NCBI GenBank assembly: GCA_040905265.1
Contig: JBBDRW010000148.1
Coordinates: forward strand, 1 to 21,496
DNA from: JBBDRW01 sp040905265
GTDB lineage: Bacteria > Bacteroidota > Rhodothermia > Balneolales > Balneolaceae
Length of the DNA stretch: 21,496 nt
Reading direction: 5' to 3'
The number at the start of each line of letters is the position of its first letter. The first letter of the stretch is position 1. Below are positions 1-7,025 of this stretch, one piece after another. Position numbers and translations under genes: made by a program. Below the pieces are notes generated by a model. That model had not been told where the DNA came from, made no database searches, and saw only the letters and a program-made list of their open reading frames with translations.

Positions 1-89
1 TCCTTGCCGGCTTTTGTCACTTTGTCGCCATTTTTTGCACTGTCAGGGGCACCATTTGTTGCACCCGTAAATTTGGTTTCTGTTGTCAT
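1..89 (-). CDS. N-terminus of an unidentified downstream protein (partial, runs off window)
   Basis: An ATG at 89-87 opens a frame that stays open to the window edge, giving 29 complete codons. A purine-rich stretch (GAAGAGAAGAG) lies just upstream and could serve as a weak ribosome binding site. The visible peptide is polar, rich in Thr, Lys, Gly, Asn and Ala, with no recognisable domain. Its composition resembles the low-complexity linkers in the neighbouring PKS proteins, which favours a real gene of the same cluster. By position, after homologues of fkbK, fkbJ and fkbI, an FkbH-like glyceryl transferase/phosphatase, an O-methyltransferase, an adenylation protein or another PKS would all be plausible. 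The visible residues decide none of these. Confidence 0.6.
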   Translation of the reverse strand, partial: MTTETKFTGATNGAPDSAKNGDKVTKAGK

Positions 90-185
90 AGATTTACTCT
101 TCTCTTCAATTTTGTCGGTCTTTACTGATTATATTAAGGAATTGATGATTAGTAGTTTACGTCCAATACTTTTTAGTCTGTTTAA
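90..185. other. AT-rich intergenic gap, the longest in the window
   Basis: This 96-nt gap separates the stop of the acyl-CoA dehydrogenase gene from the next start. Other gaps here are 31 nt or less, or are overlaps. It is clearly richer in A and T than the flanking coding sequence. I see no strong inverted repeat followed by a T run, so a Rho-independent terminator is not supported. A TATAAT-like hexamer is present on the minus strand, but no matching -35 box sits at the usual spacing. An internal promoter is therefore possible but unproven. Confidence 0.5.
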
Positions 186-1382
186 TCACTGCGGGTCGCT
201 CGTCACAGATGTATTCACTTTTGCCGCCCTGTCCCGCTTTTCTACCAGGTGTTGCTGATACCCCGACCGGGCAATGATTATCTGCTGGATCTGGCTGCTG
301 CCTTCAATCACTTCCATAATTTTCGCATCCCGGTAGTAGCGTTGTACCGGATAGTCGGAGGAGAACCCATTCGCACCATGAATCTGGATCGCCGAGTTGG
401 CCGAAGACACAGCCACACGCGAGGTATAATATTTGACCGCCGACGTCTCCAGCAGCATAGAGGGTTCTCCACTCTCTTTCAGGAATGCGGCGTGATAACA
501 CATCAGCCTGGCAGCCTTGGTATTCACAATCATGTCGGACAACATCTCCTGAATAAGCTGGTGTTCGTTCAACTGCTTTCCGAACTGTTTCCGCTCACCC
601 GAATAGTCGAGTGCAGCGTCCAGAGCAGCCTGCGAGAGTCCGGTACAGCCCCAGGCGATACAGTAACGCCCCAGATCCAGAGCTGTTGAGGCAATATGAG
701 AAAAACCGAATCCAGGCTTTCCAACGACATTTTCAGCAGGTACTTTGATATCCTTCAGCACAAGCCTGGCCAGTCCGGCCGCACGAAAACCGAGCATGCC
801 CCGGATCGGCTCCGACCGGAAACCTTCCATATTTCGTTCGACCAGAAAAGCGGTCATCTTGCCGTCCGCCTTTGCAAAAATCAGAAACAGGGTCGCCGTC
901 ATGCCATAGGAAATCCACCGCTTTTCTCCGTTGAGCAGGTAATATCCCTCCTCTTGCAAGGAAGCCTCACTCTCAATATTTCCCGCATCACTGCCATGTT
1001 TCGGCTCCGAGAGCCCAAACGCCCCGACCACTTCACCAGACGCCAGTTTCGGCAGCCACTTCTTCCGCTGCTGGTCCGATCCCCATCTGCTGATGACCTG
1101 CGAAACCATGCCGTGAACCGTCAGCAGGCTGAGCAGCGAGGCACTTCCCCGGCCGACCTGTTCACACAGAAGGCCCCAGGTGAGTGCATCCATCCCGCCA
1201 CCGCCATACTCCGGTGAAATAACACCTCCGAGAAATCCGGCAGACGCCATATTAGCGATCAGTTCCGGCGGGGTTTCTTCACTGGCATCATGCTCATCGG
1301 CTACGGGAACAATATTCCTGTCGACCCACTCACGAAACCGGTCTTTTGCCGATTGCTGCTCTGCTGTCAATTCAAAATCCAT
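186..1382 (-). CDS. Acyl-CoA dehydrogenase-like enzyme of ACP-linked extender biosynthesis (FkbI type)
   Basis: The 398-residue product is a full-length FAD-dependent acyl-CoA dehydrogenase. The N-terminal helical domain starts with MDFELTAEQQ. The middle domain carries the substrate/flavin signature GLSEPKHGSDAG (about 123-134). The C-terminal domain has GERKQFG (262-268) and the catalytic-base motif MEVIEGSSQIQQ, with Glu360 as the likely base. I chose the ATG at 1382 because it matches the usual family N-terminus; an upstream ATG at 1430 would overlap the ACP gene and add residues atypical of the family. It lies 13 nt after the ACP stop. In FkbG-K type pathways this enzyme oxidises a glyceryl- or hydroxyacyl-ACP intermediate towards a substituted malonyl-ACP. 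The adjacent ACP and dehydrogenase make that role much more likely than fatty acid beta-oxidation. Assignment to hydroxy-, methoxy- or aminomalonyl is open. Confidence 0.88.
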   Translation of the reverse strand: MDFELTAEQQSAKDRFREWVDRNIVPVADEHDASEETPPELIANMASAGFLGGVISPEYGGGGMDALTWGLLCEQVGRGSASLLSLLTVHGMVSQVISRWGSDQQRKKWLPKLASGEVVGAFGLSEPKHGSDAGNIESEASLQEEGYYLLNGEKRWISYGMTATLFLIFAKADGKMTAFLVERNMEGFRSEPIRGMLGFRAAGLARLVLKDIKVPAENVVGKPGFGFSHIASTALDLGRYCIAWGCTGLSQAALDAALDYSGERKQFGKQLNEHQLIQEMLSDMIVNTKAARLMCYHAAFLKESGEPSMLLETSAVKYYTSRVAVSSANSAIQIHGANGFSSDYPVQRYYRDAKIMEVIEGSSQIQQIIIARSGYQQHLVEKRDRAAKVNTSVTSDPQ

Positions 1383-1395
1383 AGTGGTTGATCTG

Positions 1396-1629
1396 TTACT
1401 GTCTTTCAGTGATAAACCCGGTGATTGCATTCACCGACTTGAAATTTTCATAATCGAGGTCTTCGTTTGCGATTTCGATACCGTACTCTTTTTCGACAAA
1501 CAGCACGAGCTGCATGGCATAAAGAGAGCTGACCATCCCGGATGCGAACAGGTCCAGATCTGCATCGATATCGGGATCGCTCACATATTTGCCTAAAAAT
1601 GAACGAATCGAACTTTCTACTGTATTCAT
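1396..1629 (-). CDS. Discrete acyl carrier protein (FkbJ type)
   Basis: A 77-residue carrier protein with the motif DLFASGMVSSLYAMQLV. Ser35 (second Ser of VSS) is the predicted phosphopantetheine attachment site. The sequence VSSLYAMQLVLFVEKEYGIEI, followed by an acidic NEDLDYENF segment, resembles the discrete ACPs on which glyceryl units are oxidised to hydroxy- or methoxymalonyl-ACP. I chose the ATG at 1629 because it begins the ACP fold; an upstream in-frame ATG at 1710 would lie inside the preceding dehydrogenase gene and add unrelated residues. A GGAAAA stretch lies about 12 nt upstream. The gene sits between the dehydrogenase and the acyl-CoA dehydrogenase, as expected if both act on substrates bound to it. 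It is also the nearest carrier protein to PKS 4, which has none of its own. Confidence 0.87.
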   Translation of the reverse strand: MNTVESSIRSFLGKYVSDPDIDADLDLFASGMVSSLYAMQLVLFVEKEYGIEIANEDLDYENFKSVNAITGFITERQ

Positions 1630-1660
1630 GTCTCTGTTTTCCAATGTTGTTTTTTTGGTA

Positions 1661-2515
1661 TTAATATTTAAAGAACCCTTCACCGCTCTTGCGTCCCAGC
1701 AGGCCCGCATCCACCATCTTTTTCAGCATTGGGCAGGGGCGGTACTTGCTGTCGTTATAGCTCTCCCACAGCACCTCAATGGAGTAGAGGATTGTGTCGA
1801 GGCCAATGAGGTCTCCTGTCTCCAGCGGGCCCATCTTGTGCCCGAAACATTTGCGAAAAATCTCATCGACCTGCTGGGGTGTCGCCACGCCTTCGTATAC
1901 AAGGAACGCGGCTTCATTTATGGTCAGCATCAGTACCCGGTTGGATACGAATCCGGGAGAGTCATTGACAATGATCCCTTCCTTGCCGATGTCGGCAAGG
2001 AATTCTGTTCCGGTTTTGATCGTCTTCTCGCTGGTATGATAACCCTTGATCACCTCCACAGTCGCTTTCATCGGTACCGGGTTCATGAAGTGCATGCCGA
2101 TAATCTTGTCGGGCCGGTTGGTCAACGCCCCCAAACGGGTGATGGAGAAACAGGAGGTGTTGGCGGCAACGACAGTATCCTCAGGTGCGTATTTATCGAT
2201 CAGGGGATAGACGCTCTGTTTCACTTCCCACTTTTCAGTGGCGTTCTCGACGATGAAGCCGGCACTCTTCAGTTTGCTGTAATCAGTTGTAAAGTCGATA
2301 CGCGCCATGACCGTGTCAATGTCTTCAAGCGTGCTCTTGTCCTTTGCATAAAAAGCGGAAAACCGGACATTTCGACGAATATCGGCTTCGGTCTCTTTAA
2401 GCACCTCTTCACTGATGTCTACCAGAACGACGTTATACCCGCTTTGGGCAAGATTTTGCGCCATACCGCTGCCCATGACACCTGCACCCACTACACCTGC
2501 TGTTTTTTGACTCAT
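1661..2515 (-). CDS. 3-hydroxyacyl-CoA dehydrogenase-like enzyme (FkbK type)
   Basis: The 284-residue NAD-dependent dehydrogenase has normal length for 3-hydroxybutyryl-CoA dehydrogenases. The Rossmann nucleotide-binding motif GVVGAGVMG is at residues 7-15, with Asp33 at the end of the second strand, which favours NAD. The catalytic pair is visible in MHFMNPVP (His142) and KATVEV (Glu154), with the family's usual 12-residue spacing. The C-terminus ends in the typical GLLGRKSGEGFFKY segment. An AGGA site lies 9 nt before the ATG, and the gene begins 19 nt after the PKS stop. In extender-unit pathways this protein oxidises the primary alcohol of a glyceryl- or seryl-ACP, before a second oxidation by the acyl-CoA dehydrogenase partner. 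A role in primary butyrate metabolism is less likely in this context. Confidence 0.88.
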   Translation of the reverse strand: MSQKTAGVVGAGVMGSGMAQNLAQSGYNVVLVDISEEVLKETEADIRRNVRFSAFYAKDKSTLEDIDTVMARIDFTTDYSKLKSAGFIVENATEKWEVKQSVYPLIDKYAPEDTVVAANTSCFSITRLGALTNRPDKIIGMHFMNPVPMKATVEVIKGYHTSEKTIKTGTEFLADIGKEGIIVNDSPGFVSNRVLMLTINEAAFLVYEGVATPQQVDEIFRKCFGHKMGPLETGDLIGLDTILYSIEVLWESYNDSKYRPCPMLKKMVDAGLLGRKSGEGFFKY

Positions 2516-2534
2516 CTGATTTTTTCCTGTTGGA

Positions 2535-5500
2535 TCAAATTTGTGTTGAAAATTTATAGCCGGCGAGATACAACTTGCCGACGCTGTTTAACAGAAACTG
2601 TTCATCCGGCATTTTTTCATACATCGTTCGCAATGAAGCGAGATTCATCTTCCGTTTTACCTTTGCCGAGGCCGGGTGCTGCAACATAAAACTCCCCAGG
2701 CTTACACCCGGGCCGACTTCCAGAAAGATCCGGCCATTCTCCGGATCCGCGAACTCCGATGACAAGAGATTCCCCATCCCATCGGAGAATTGAACGGTCT
2801 GCCAGGTATGCATCGCCCAATACTCGGCGCTGGTTGCCTGTGAGTCCACTATCCAGGTGCCTGTTACATTGGAAATGAACGGTATCTTCGGCGCTTTCAG
2901 ACTGAAGCTTTCCGTCAGTTCCAGCAGCGGTTGATGCAGCGGTTTTAGCATGGACGTATGAAATGCATGCGTACTCTGTAATCTCCTGCAGACGATTGCC
3001 CGCTCCGCCAGAAGCTTCTCCAGCGCTTCAACAGCCGGAACGGGGCCGGCGACAACCGACTGGGCCGGAGTGCTGCTGATAGCAACTGACAGGTCGCTCC
3101 CCAAATATTCTTCAACCTCTTTCGCGCCGAGTGGCACTGCCAGCATCGCACCCGAAGGTATGGTTTCTATGAGCTGGGCTCGTTTTGTTACCAACAACAA
3201 GGCATCTTCCAGAGTCATCACACCACTCAGCACCGCCGCACAATACTCCCCGATACTGTAACCAATCATGGCTGCCGGTTTGACGCCTCTTGCCTGCCAC
3301 AAGCTGCCAAGTGCATATTCGATAATGAAGTTCAGCGGCTGGCTGAATCGGGTTTGATTCATTCGTTCCTGTCTGGGATCGGGTGCAGCACCACGGCCCA
3401 GCATCGCCTTGAGGTCAAAACGTGGCTTCTCTTTTGGTGCCTCTGTGACATCATTTGCTTGTGGTTTTCTCCCCTCAGAGTTGCCGGCCCCGTTTCCGGT
3501 ATGCCCGCCGGCTACAGACGCACGGTCCGTCTCGGTTTTGCTCCTTCCGCTCGCCGTTTCGTTATTCGGATCCGCGGCGGGATAGATGATCGAACGAAGA
3601 TCCGTCCCCAGAACCGGCTCAATGGCCGCACAGCACTCGTCTACAACCTGCCGGAACAGAGGTTCATTTTCATAAAGCCCTTTCCCCAGATTCAGATAGT
3701 GATCACCAACGCCGGGGAACATACAGACAAGGGACGACTCCTCTGCCAGCCGGCCTGCCGTCACGACCCGTCTGTTGGCTGGTTCCTCCAGCATTGAAAT
3801 CGCCTCCCCCGGCGTCTGCCATGTGAGCATCAGCCGTTTTCCGCCGGTTGTAGCGCTCCGAAGATTTTTGCGAGACTGCTCCAGGATTGATTCAGGGTCC
3901 GTTTTCAACGTCTGTATCAATTTCTTTTTCTGCGTCTCCAGATCGGCATCATCGTCCCCTTCCAGCAACAGAAGCTTCCAGCTGCCACACTGCACAGGAT
4001 CTGTAACGGGTGTGGAAGGTTTTTTAAAATCACTGCGCTCACCGGAATCGACCGGATTCCCGACGGAAGAAGCGTCGGGCTTGGAGGCTGTCGTCGCAAA
4101 ACCCTCATCTCTTGCAGAATCCGGTACCGGCGGAGTAGCCGCCCTGTTGCGACGGCCCCGACCCACCCCATTTTTTCGAAGATATTCAAACTGCTGGTTG
4201 GTCACCTGCCGGAGCGATTCCGTCGTCAACCGTAACTGCATCTCCATAATACGGGCCAGGGACACCTCGTCGTTTCCGCGGCTGCCCCTACTCCCGTTTC
4301 CGATTTCATGGCCGCTTTCGTTTCCGATTCCCACTCCGTTTTCATTCTCGTTTCCGTCACTCTCCCCACTCTCCTTTCCGATTCCAGTACTACTTTCGTT
4401 TCCATTGCTGGTCTCAACAGAAGCCGTATGCGTCGCGCCGGCATTTTGTCCCGTATCAGATTTCTGTACTGTCACTCCCGGCTTATCAAGCCAGTGGCGA
4501 TCTTTGGCAAAGGGATATCCAGGCAGATCCGGCAACTTTCTGACCAGCAGAGACAGATCTCCTGCCCCCGGCTCACCTATGCTCTCAAAAGCGTACCAAT
4601 CAACAGGTACACCCAGGATGTACAACCGGGACAAGCTTTTGAGTATAAGAGTCCAGCTATCAATCGTCGTCTCTTGCCGGTTCTCTATATCCTTTTCATT
4701 CTCCGCGTTTAAAAAATTCGCAACCTCGCCGGAGCCGATATGAAGAGTGGCTGTATATCCGTCGGGTGTTGTGGTCGATGCCTCGCTATCAGGTACTGAT
4801 TGGCCGGATTCCGATTGGCCAGCTTCGGAATGACCGTGATCTGAAAGTTTCTCCAGACGACTGCCGTCAGCCCTTAACAGGGTCACATCCGGCCGTGTCA
4901 TTTCGGGAATACTGCCGCCATCAGCCAGTGCCCGGAAGGCTGCTTCAACAGGCATCGCATTGGCAATTACGGCCGCTGCCCACTCTCCTGCTCCGGCGGC
5001 CTGAATAGCAGACGGACGAATACCCCACGTTTGCCACAACCGGGCAAGAATCAGAAAAGCAGCAAACCTGTGGATGTTTTTATTGCCGCTTTTTCCAAAT
5101 TCTTCGGACAGATCGCCGCCCGAAACAGCGCTGAAAATCTCGCCGAGTCTGTTCAGCTCATCCCGGCAAAAAGGAATCAGAGGTAACAGCTCCTTTAGCT
5201 GAGGCACCGGATTCCCTGAAAAACGCATCAGGAGTTTTGTTTGTGCTCCCTTTCGGTTGTGTCCTTGCAGAACATTCGAACGAGACGCACCGGTTTGAAC
5301 AGCTTCCAGCCCATCCCGCAGAGAAGCGGGATCCGTACAAAGAATAACCGCTCTGTGGTCAAGGTGGCTGCGTCCGGCATTGGCACGGAAACAGCATGCG
5401 GCCAATTCATCTGCTGTCCTGATATCACTGAGTTTTGAGCGGTGCAGGGATGCCTGTTCCCGAAGAGCCTCAACGGTGTGCGCAGAAATTGTATAGAGCC

Positions 5501-7025
5501 GGGGGGATTCGGGGGAATCTGAATGCGTCAATGGTGTGGAAGATACCCGGGTCGTTCTTGGTTCATCTCCGGATTCAACCGCAGATGTGACTCCTGCCGG
5601 GTGTTCAGATACGACATCCGGTGCTTCTTCGAGAACCACATGCACATTTGTGCCACTGAGCCCGAATGAACTCAGACCGGCCCTGCGGGGATTCTCCTTT
5701 TTCACATCCCAGGACATAAACTTTGTTGGGACTTCAGCCGGGAAACCCTCCCATGGAATTTCCGGATTGGGCTTGTTGAAGTGCAGGTTCGGCACAATCT
5801 GGCGGTGTTGCAACATCAACACAGTTTTAATCAACCCGGCCATACCCGCAGCCGCATTTAGATGGCCGATATTTGTCTTGACAGAACCGATGAGTAACGG
5901 ATTCTCGGCAGGCCTCTTTCCGAATACCGACCGCAGAGCCCCCACTTCAATCGGATCGCCCAGATTCGTGCCGGTTCCGTGGGTTTCCACGTAGTCGATG
6001 CTGTCCGGATCCACTTTGGCTGTTTTCAGAACATTGCGAATCAATTTCTCCTGAGCGGCCTCATTGGGAACCGTCAATCCTCCGGACGCGCCCCCGTGAT
6101 TCACGGAGGCTGCACGTATCACACCCAGTATTTTTCTTCCGTCCCGGATGGCATCACTCAGTCGCTGCAGAACCACGACTCCGGCCCCTTCTCCCAAAAC
6201 AAACCCGTTGGCTCCCGCATCGAACGTATGGCAGCGTCCACTGGGAGAAAAAGACTGTGTGCGAGAGAAGAATATCTGCATCGGCGGGGTCAGGTTCAGA
6301 TGCACTCCGCTTGCAAGCGCCAGATCGCTCTCTCCGCTTCGCAGGGCACTCAGTGCCTGGCTCAAGGCAACAAGTGAGGACGAACAGGCGGTGTCTGAGG
6401 TCAGTGTGGGGCCGTTAAAACCGAACTGATAGGAGATCCTTCCCGAAGCAAAGCAGCCGCCGTTGCCTGTACCACTATAGGCGGAGATCTCTTCGGGATC
6501 ACCGTTGATCTGCATGGAGCCGTAGTCGTTCTGGCTCATACCGACGAAAAATCCTGTGTTACTGCCCCGCAGGGAGTGCGGAGGAATGGCGGCATGCTCC
6601 AGAGCATTCCAGACCAGTTGCAACAGAATCCGCTGGCCGGGGTCCATCTGCCTGGCTTCCCGTGGAGGAATGCCAAAGAAGGCGGCATCAAAGCACTCCA
6701 CCTCATCAATGAAACCGCCATAGCGGGTATTGATCTTGCCCGGAGTATTCGGATTGGGGTCAAACCACTGCTCAAGGTCCCAGCGTTCGGGGGGAACTTC
6801 GCTGACCGCATCCATGCCGTTTTTCAGAAGCTCCCAGAATCCCTCAAGATCAGGGGATCCGGGAAACCGACAAGCCATACCTACAATAGCAATCGGTTCT
6901 TGCTGTGCCTTACGGGTACTCTCCAGCTTGGCCTTCAACTCCCGGATGGTAATGGCAGCCCTCTGCAACGACGAAAGATCTCCGGAAGCCACGTTATTTG
7001 CCTGATGCTCTTTCACTTCACTCAC
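2535..7025 (-). CDS. Type I PKS with KS, degenerate AT and second intact AT; no ACP
   Basis: The 1496-residue product starts at GTG 7025, whose bases overlap the preceding TGA (GTGA); a GGAGG site 7 nt upstream supports this start. Residues 1-42 are an N-terminal helical docking region. The KS (about 43-466) has Cys214 in DTACSSS, His349 in HGTGT and His388 in NIGHLN, so it should be active. Residues about 508-595 are a KS-AT linker. Residues about 596-845 are a shrunken AT remnant: the GHSxGE site reads AAGAGE, the HAFH half is missing, but the closing LPGYPFAKDRHWLD is kept. Then come a repeat-rich linker (about 850-920), a short helix (about 921-950), a second linker, and an AT (about 1098-1445) with Ser1257, Arg1282 and His1356. 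The protein ends about 10 residues after LYLAG, with no LPTYPF-like segment, ACP or docking tail. By position it should extend the chain delivered by PKS 3, probably with the extender made by the next three gene products (inference). Confidence 0.9.
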   Translation of the reverse strand: MSEVKEHQANNVASGDLSSLQRAAITIRELKAKLESTRKAQQEPIAIVGMACRFPGSPDLEGFWELLKNGMDAVSEVPPERWDLEQWFDPNPNTPGKINTRYGGFIDEVECFDAAFFGIPPREARQMDPGQRILLQLVWNALEHAAIPPHSLRGSNTGFFVGMSQNDYGSMQINGDPEEISAYSGTGNGGCFASGRISYQFGFNGPTLTSDTACSSSLVALSQALSALRSGESDLALASGVHLNLTPPMQIFFSRTQSFSPSGRCHTFDAGANGFVLGEGAGVVVLQRLSDAIRDGRKILGVIRAASVNHGGASGGLTVPNEAAQEKLIRNVLKTAKVDPDSIDYVETHGTGTNLGDPIEVGALRSVFGKRPAENPLLIGSVKTNIGHLNAAAGMAGLIKTVLMLQHRQIVPNLHFNKPNPEIPWEGFPAEVPTKFMSWDVKKENPRRAGLSSFGLSGTNVHVVLEEAPDVVSEHPAGVTSAVESGDEPRTTRVSSTPLTHSDSPESPRLYTISAHTVEALREQASLHRSKLSDIRTADELAACCFRANAGRSHLDHRAVILCTDPASLRDGLEAVQTGASRSNVLQGHNRKGAQTKLLMRFSGNPVPQLKELLPLIPFCRDELNRLGEIFSAVSGGDLSEEFGKSGNKNIHRFAAFLILARLWQTWGIRPSAIQAAGAGEWAAAVIANAMPVEAAFRALADGGSIPEMTRPDVTLLRADGSRLEKLSDHGHSEAGQSESGQSVPDSEASTTTPDGYTATLHIGSGEVANFLNAENEKDIENRQETTIDSWTLILKSLSRLYILGVPVDWYAFESIGEPGAGDLSLLVRKLPDLPGYPFAKDRHWLDKPGVTVQKSDTGQNAGATHTASVETSNGNESSTGIGKESGESDGNENENGVGIGNESGHEIGNGSRGSRGNDEVSLARIMEMQLRLTTESLRQVTNQQFEYLRKNGVGRGRRNRAATPPVPDSARDEGFATTASKPDASSVGNPVDSGERSDFKKPSTPVTDPVQCGSWKLLLLEGDDDADLETQKKKLIQTLKTDPESILEQSRKNLRSATTGGKRLMLTWQTPGEAISMLEEPANRRVVTAGRLAEESSLVCMFPGVGDHYLNLGKGLYENEPLFRQVVDECCAAIEPVLGTDLRSIIYPAADPNNETASGRSKTETDRASVAGGHTGNGAGNSEGRKPQANDVTEAPKEKPRFDLKAMLGRGAAPDPRQERMNQTRFSQPLNFIIEYALGSLWQARGVKPAAMIGYSIGEYCAAVLSGVMTLEDALLLVTKRAQLIETIPSGAMLAVPLGAKEVEEYLGSDLSVAISSTPAQSVVAGPVPAVEALEKLLAERAIVCRRLQSTHAFHTSMLKPLHQPLLELTESFSLKAPKIPFISNVTGTWIVDSQATSAEYWAMHTWQTVQFSDGMGNLLSSEFADPENGRIFLEVGPGVSLGSFMLQHPASAKVKRKMNLASLRTMYEKMPDEQFLLNSVGKLYLAGYKFSTQI
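2691..3734 (-). other. Second AT domain of PKS 4 (intact, variant active site)
   Basis: Residues about 1098-1445 of the PKS begin with MFPGVGDHY in place of the usual FTGQGSQY. They carry the nucleophile in GYSIGEY (Ser1257), where His normally precedes Ser. Arg1282 aligns with the conserved carboxylate-binding Arg, which suggests a dicarboxylic extender. HAFHT gives His1356. The segment FDLKAMLGRG after a low-complexity insert marks a subfamily different from the ATs of PKS 2 and PKS 3, which lack it. HAFH usually predicts malonyl rather than methylmalonyl. Whether it also accepts a substituted malonyl group from a carrier protein cannot be read from sequence. Confidence 0.82.
3426..3575 (-). 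other. Low-complexity insert inside the second AT of PKS 4
   Basis: Residues about 1151-1200 lie between RSIIYP and FDLKAMLGRG. They are almost entirely Asn, Gly, Ser, Thr, Glu, Ala and Lys. This splits the AT into a short N-terminal piece and the catalytic body. It is likely a flexible surface loop. Similar segments recur across the other PKS proteins here. Confidence 0.65.
4170..4274 (-). other. Predicted helix between the two AT domains of PKS 4
   Basis: Residues about 918-952 include VSLARIMEMQLRLTTESLRQ and then VTNQQFEYLRKNG, an amphipathic, Leu/Met/Gln-rich stretch between two flexible linkers. Comparable short helices with QLQLM-like repeats occur in linkers of hybrid PKS/NRPS proteins. 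It could be a dimerisation or docking element; only the helical character is supported by sequence. Confidence 0.45.
4268..4405 (-). repeat. Degenerate short repeats encoding a Gly/Asn/Glu/Ser-rich linker
   Basis: On the plus strand the motif cgtttccgatt and close variants recur about five times (near 4294, 4319, 4349, 4373 and 4396). The encoded linker of PKS 4 (about residues 872-918) consists of variants of IGNESG and GNEN. It looks like a slippage-expanded linker joining the dead AT remnant to the new AT. Units are irregular in length. Confidence 0.65.
4491..5240 (-). other. Degenerate AT domain remnant of PKS 4
   Basis: Residues about 596-845 align in order with a normal AT. LLMRFSGNP matches the LFTGQG start, FAAFLILARLWQTWGIRPSA matches the segment before the active site, and AGAGEWAAAV matches GHSVGEYAAAA. 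TLHIGSG matches the IEIGP segment, LYILGVPVDW matches the post-AT linker, and LPGYPFAKDRHWL matches its end. The nucleophile position is Gly678 (codon GGA at 4994-4992), the conserved Arg is lost, and the region with HAFH is deleted. It cannot be a working acyltransferase but may still hold the KS scaffold together. Confidence 0.8.

Noticed and set aside
90..185. Terminator between the acyl-CoA dehydrogenase and the next gene
   Set aside because: Only arms of about 5 nt with a loop of some 30 nt could be found and no T run follows, so no terminator is claimed.
186..1430. Longer start for the acyl-CoA dehydrogenase at 1430
   Set aside because: It would overlap the ACP gene and add 16 residues unlike the family. 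The ATG at 1382 begins with the typical family N-terminus.
1396..1710. Longer start for the ACP at 1710
   Set aside because: The extra 27 residues read through the end of the dehydrogenase gene in another frame. The ACP fold begins at the ATG at 1629.
2516..2534. Recent frameshift that cut an ACP off the end of PKS 4
   Set aside because: Only 19 nt separate the PKS stop from the next well-supported start, and they include its AGGA site. There is no room for ACP remnants.
1589..2689. Plus-strand open frame of 366 codons opposite the dehydrogenase gene
   Set aside because: It is antisense to two well-supported genes, has no recognisable domain, and its composition is what a reversed coding strand gives.
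3775..4743. Plus-strand open frame of 322 codons with Ser/Phe/Pro-rich repeats
   Set aside because: The repeats are the reverse reading of the Gly/Asn/Glu linker of PKS 4. No ribosome binding site or domain supports it.
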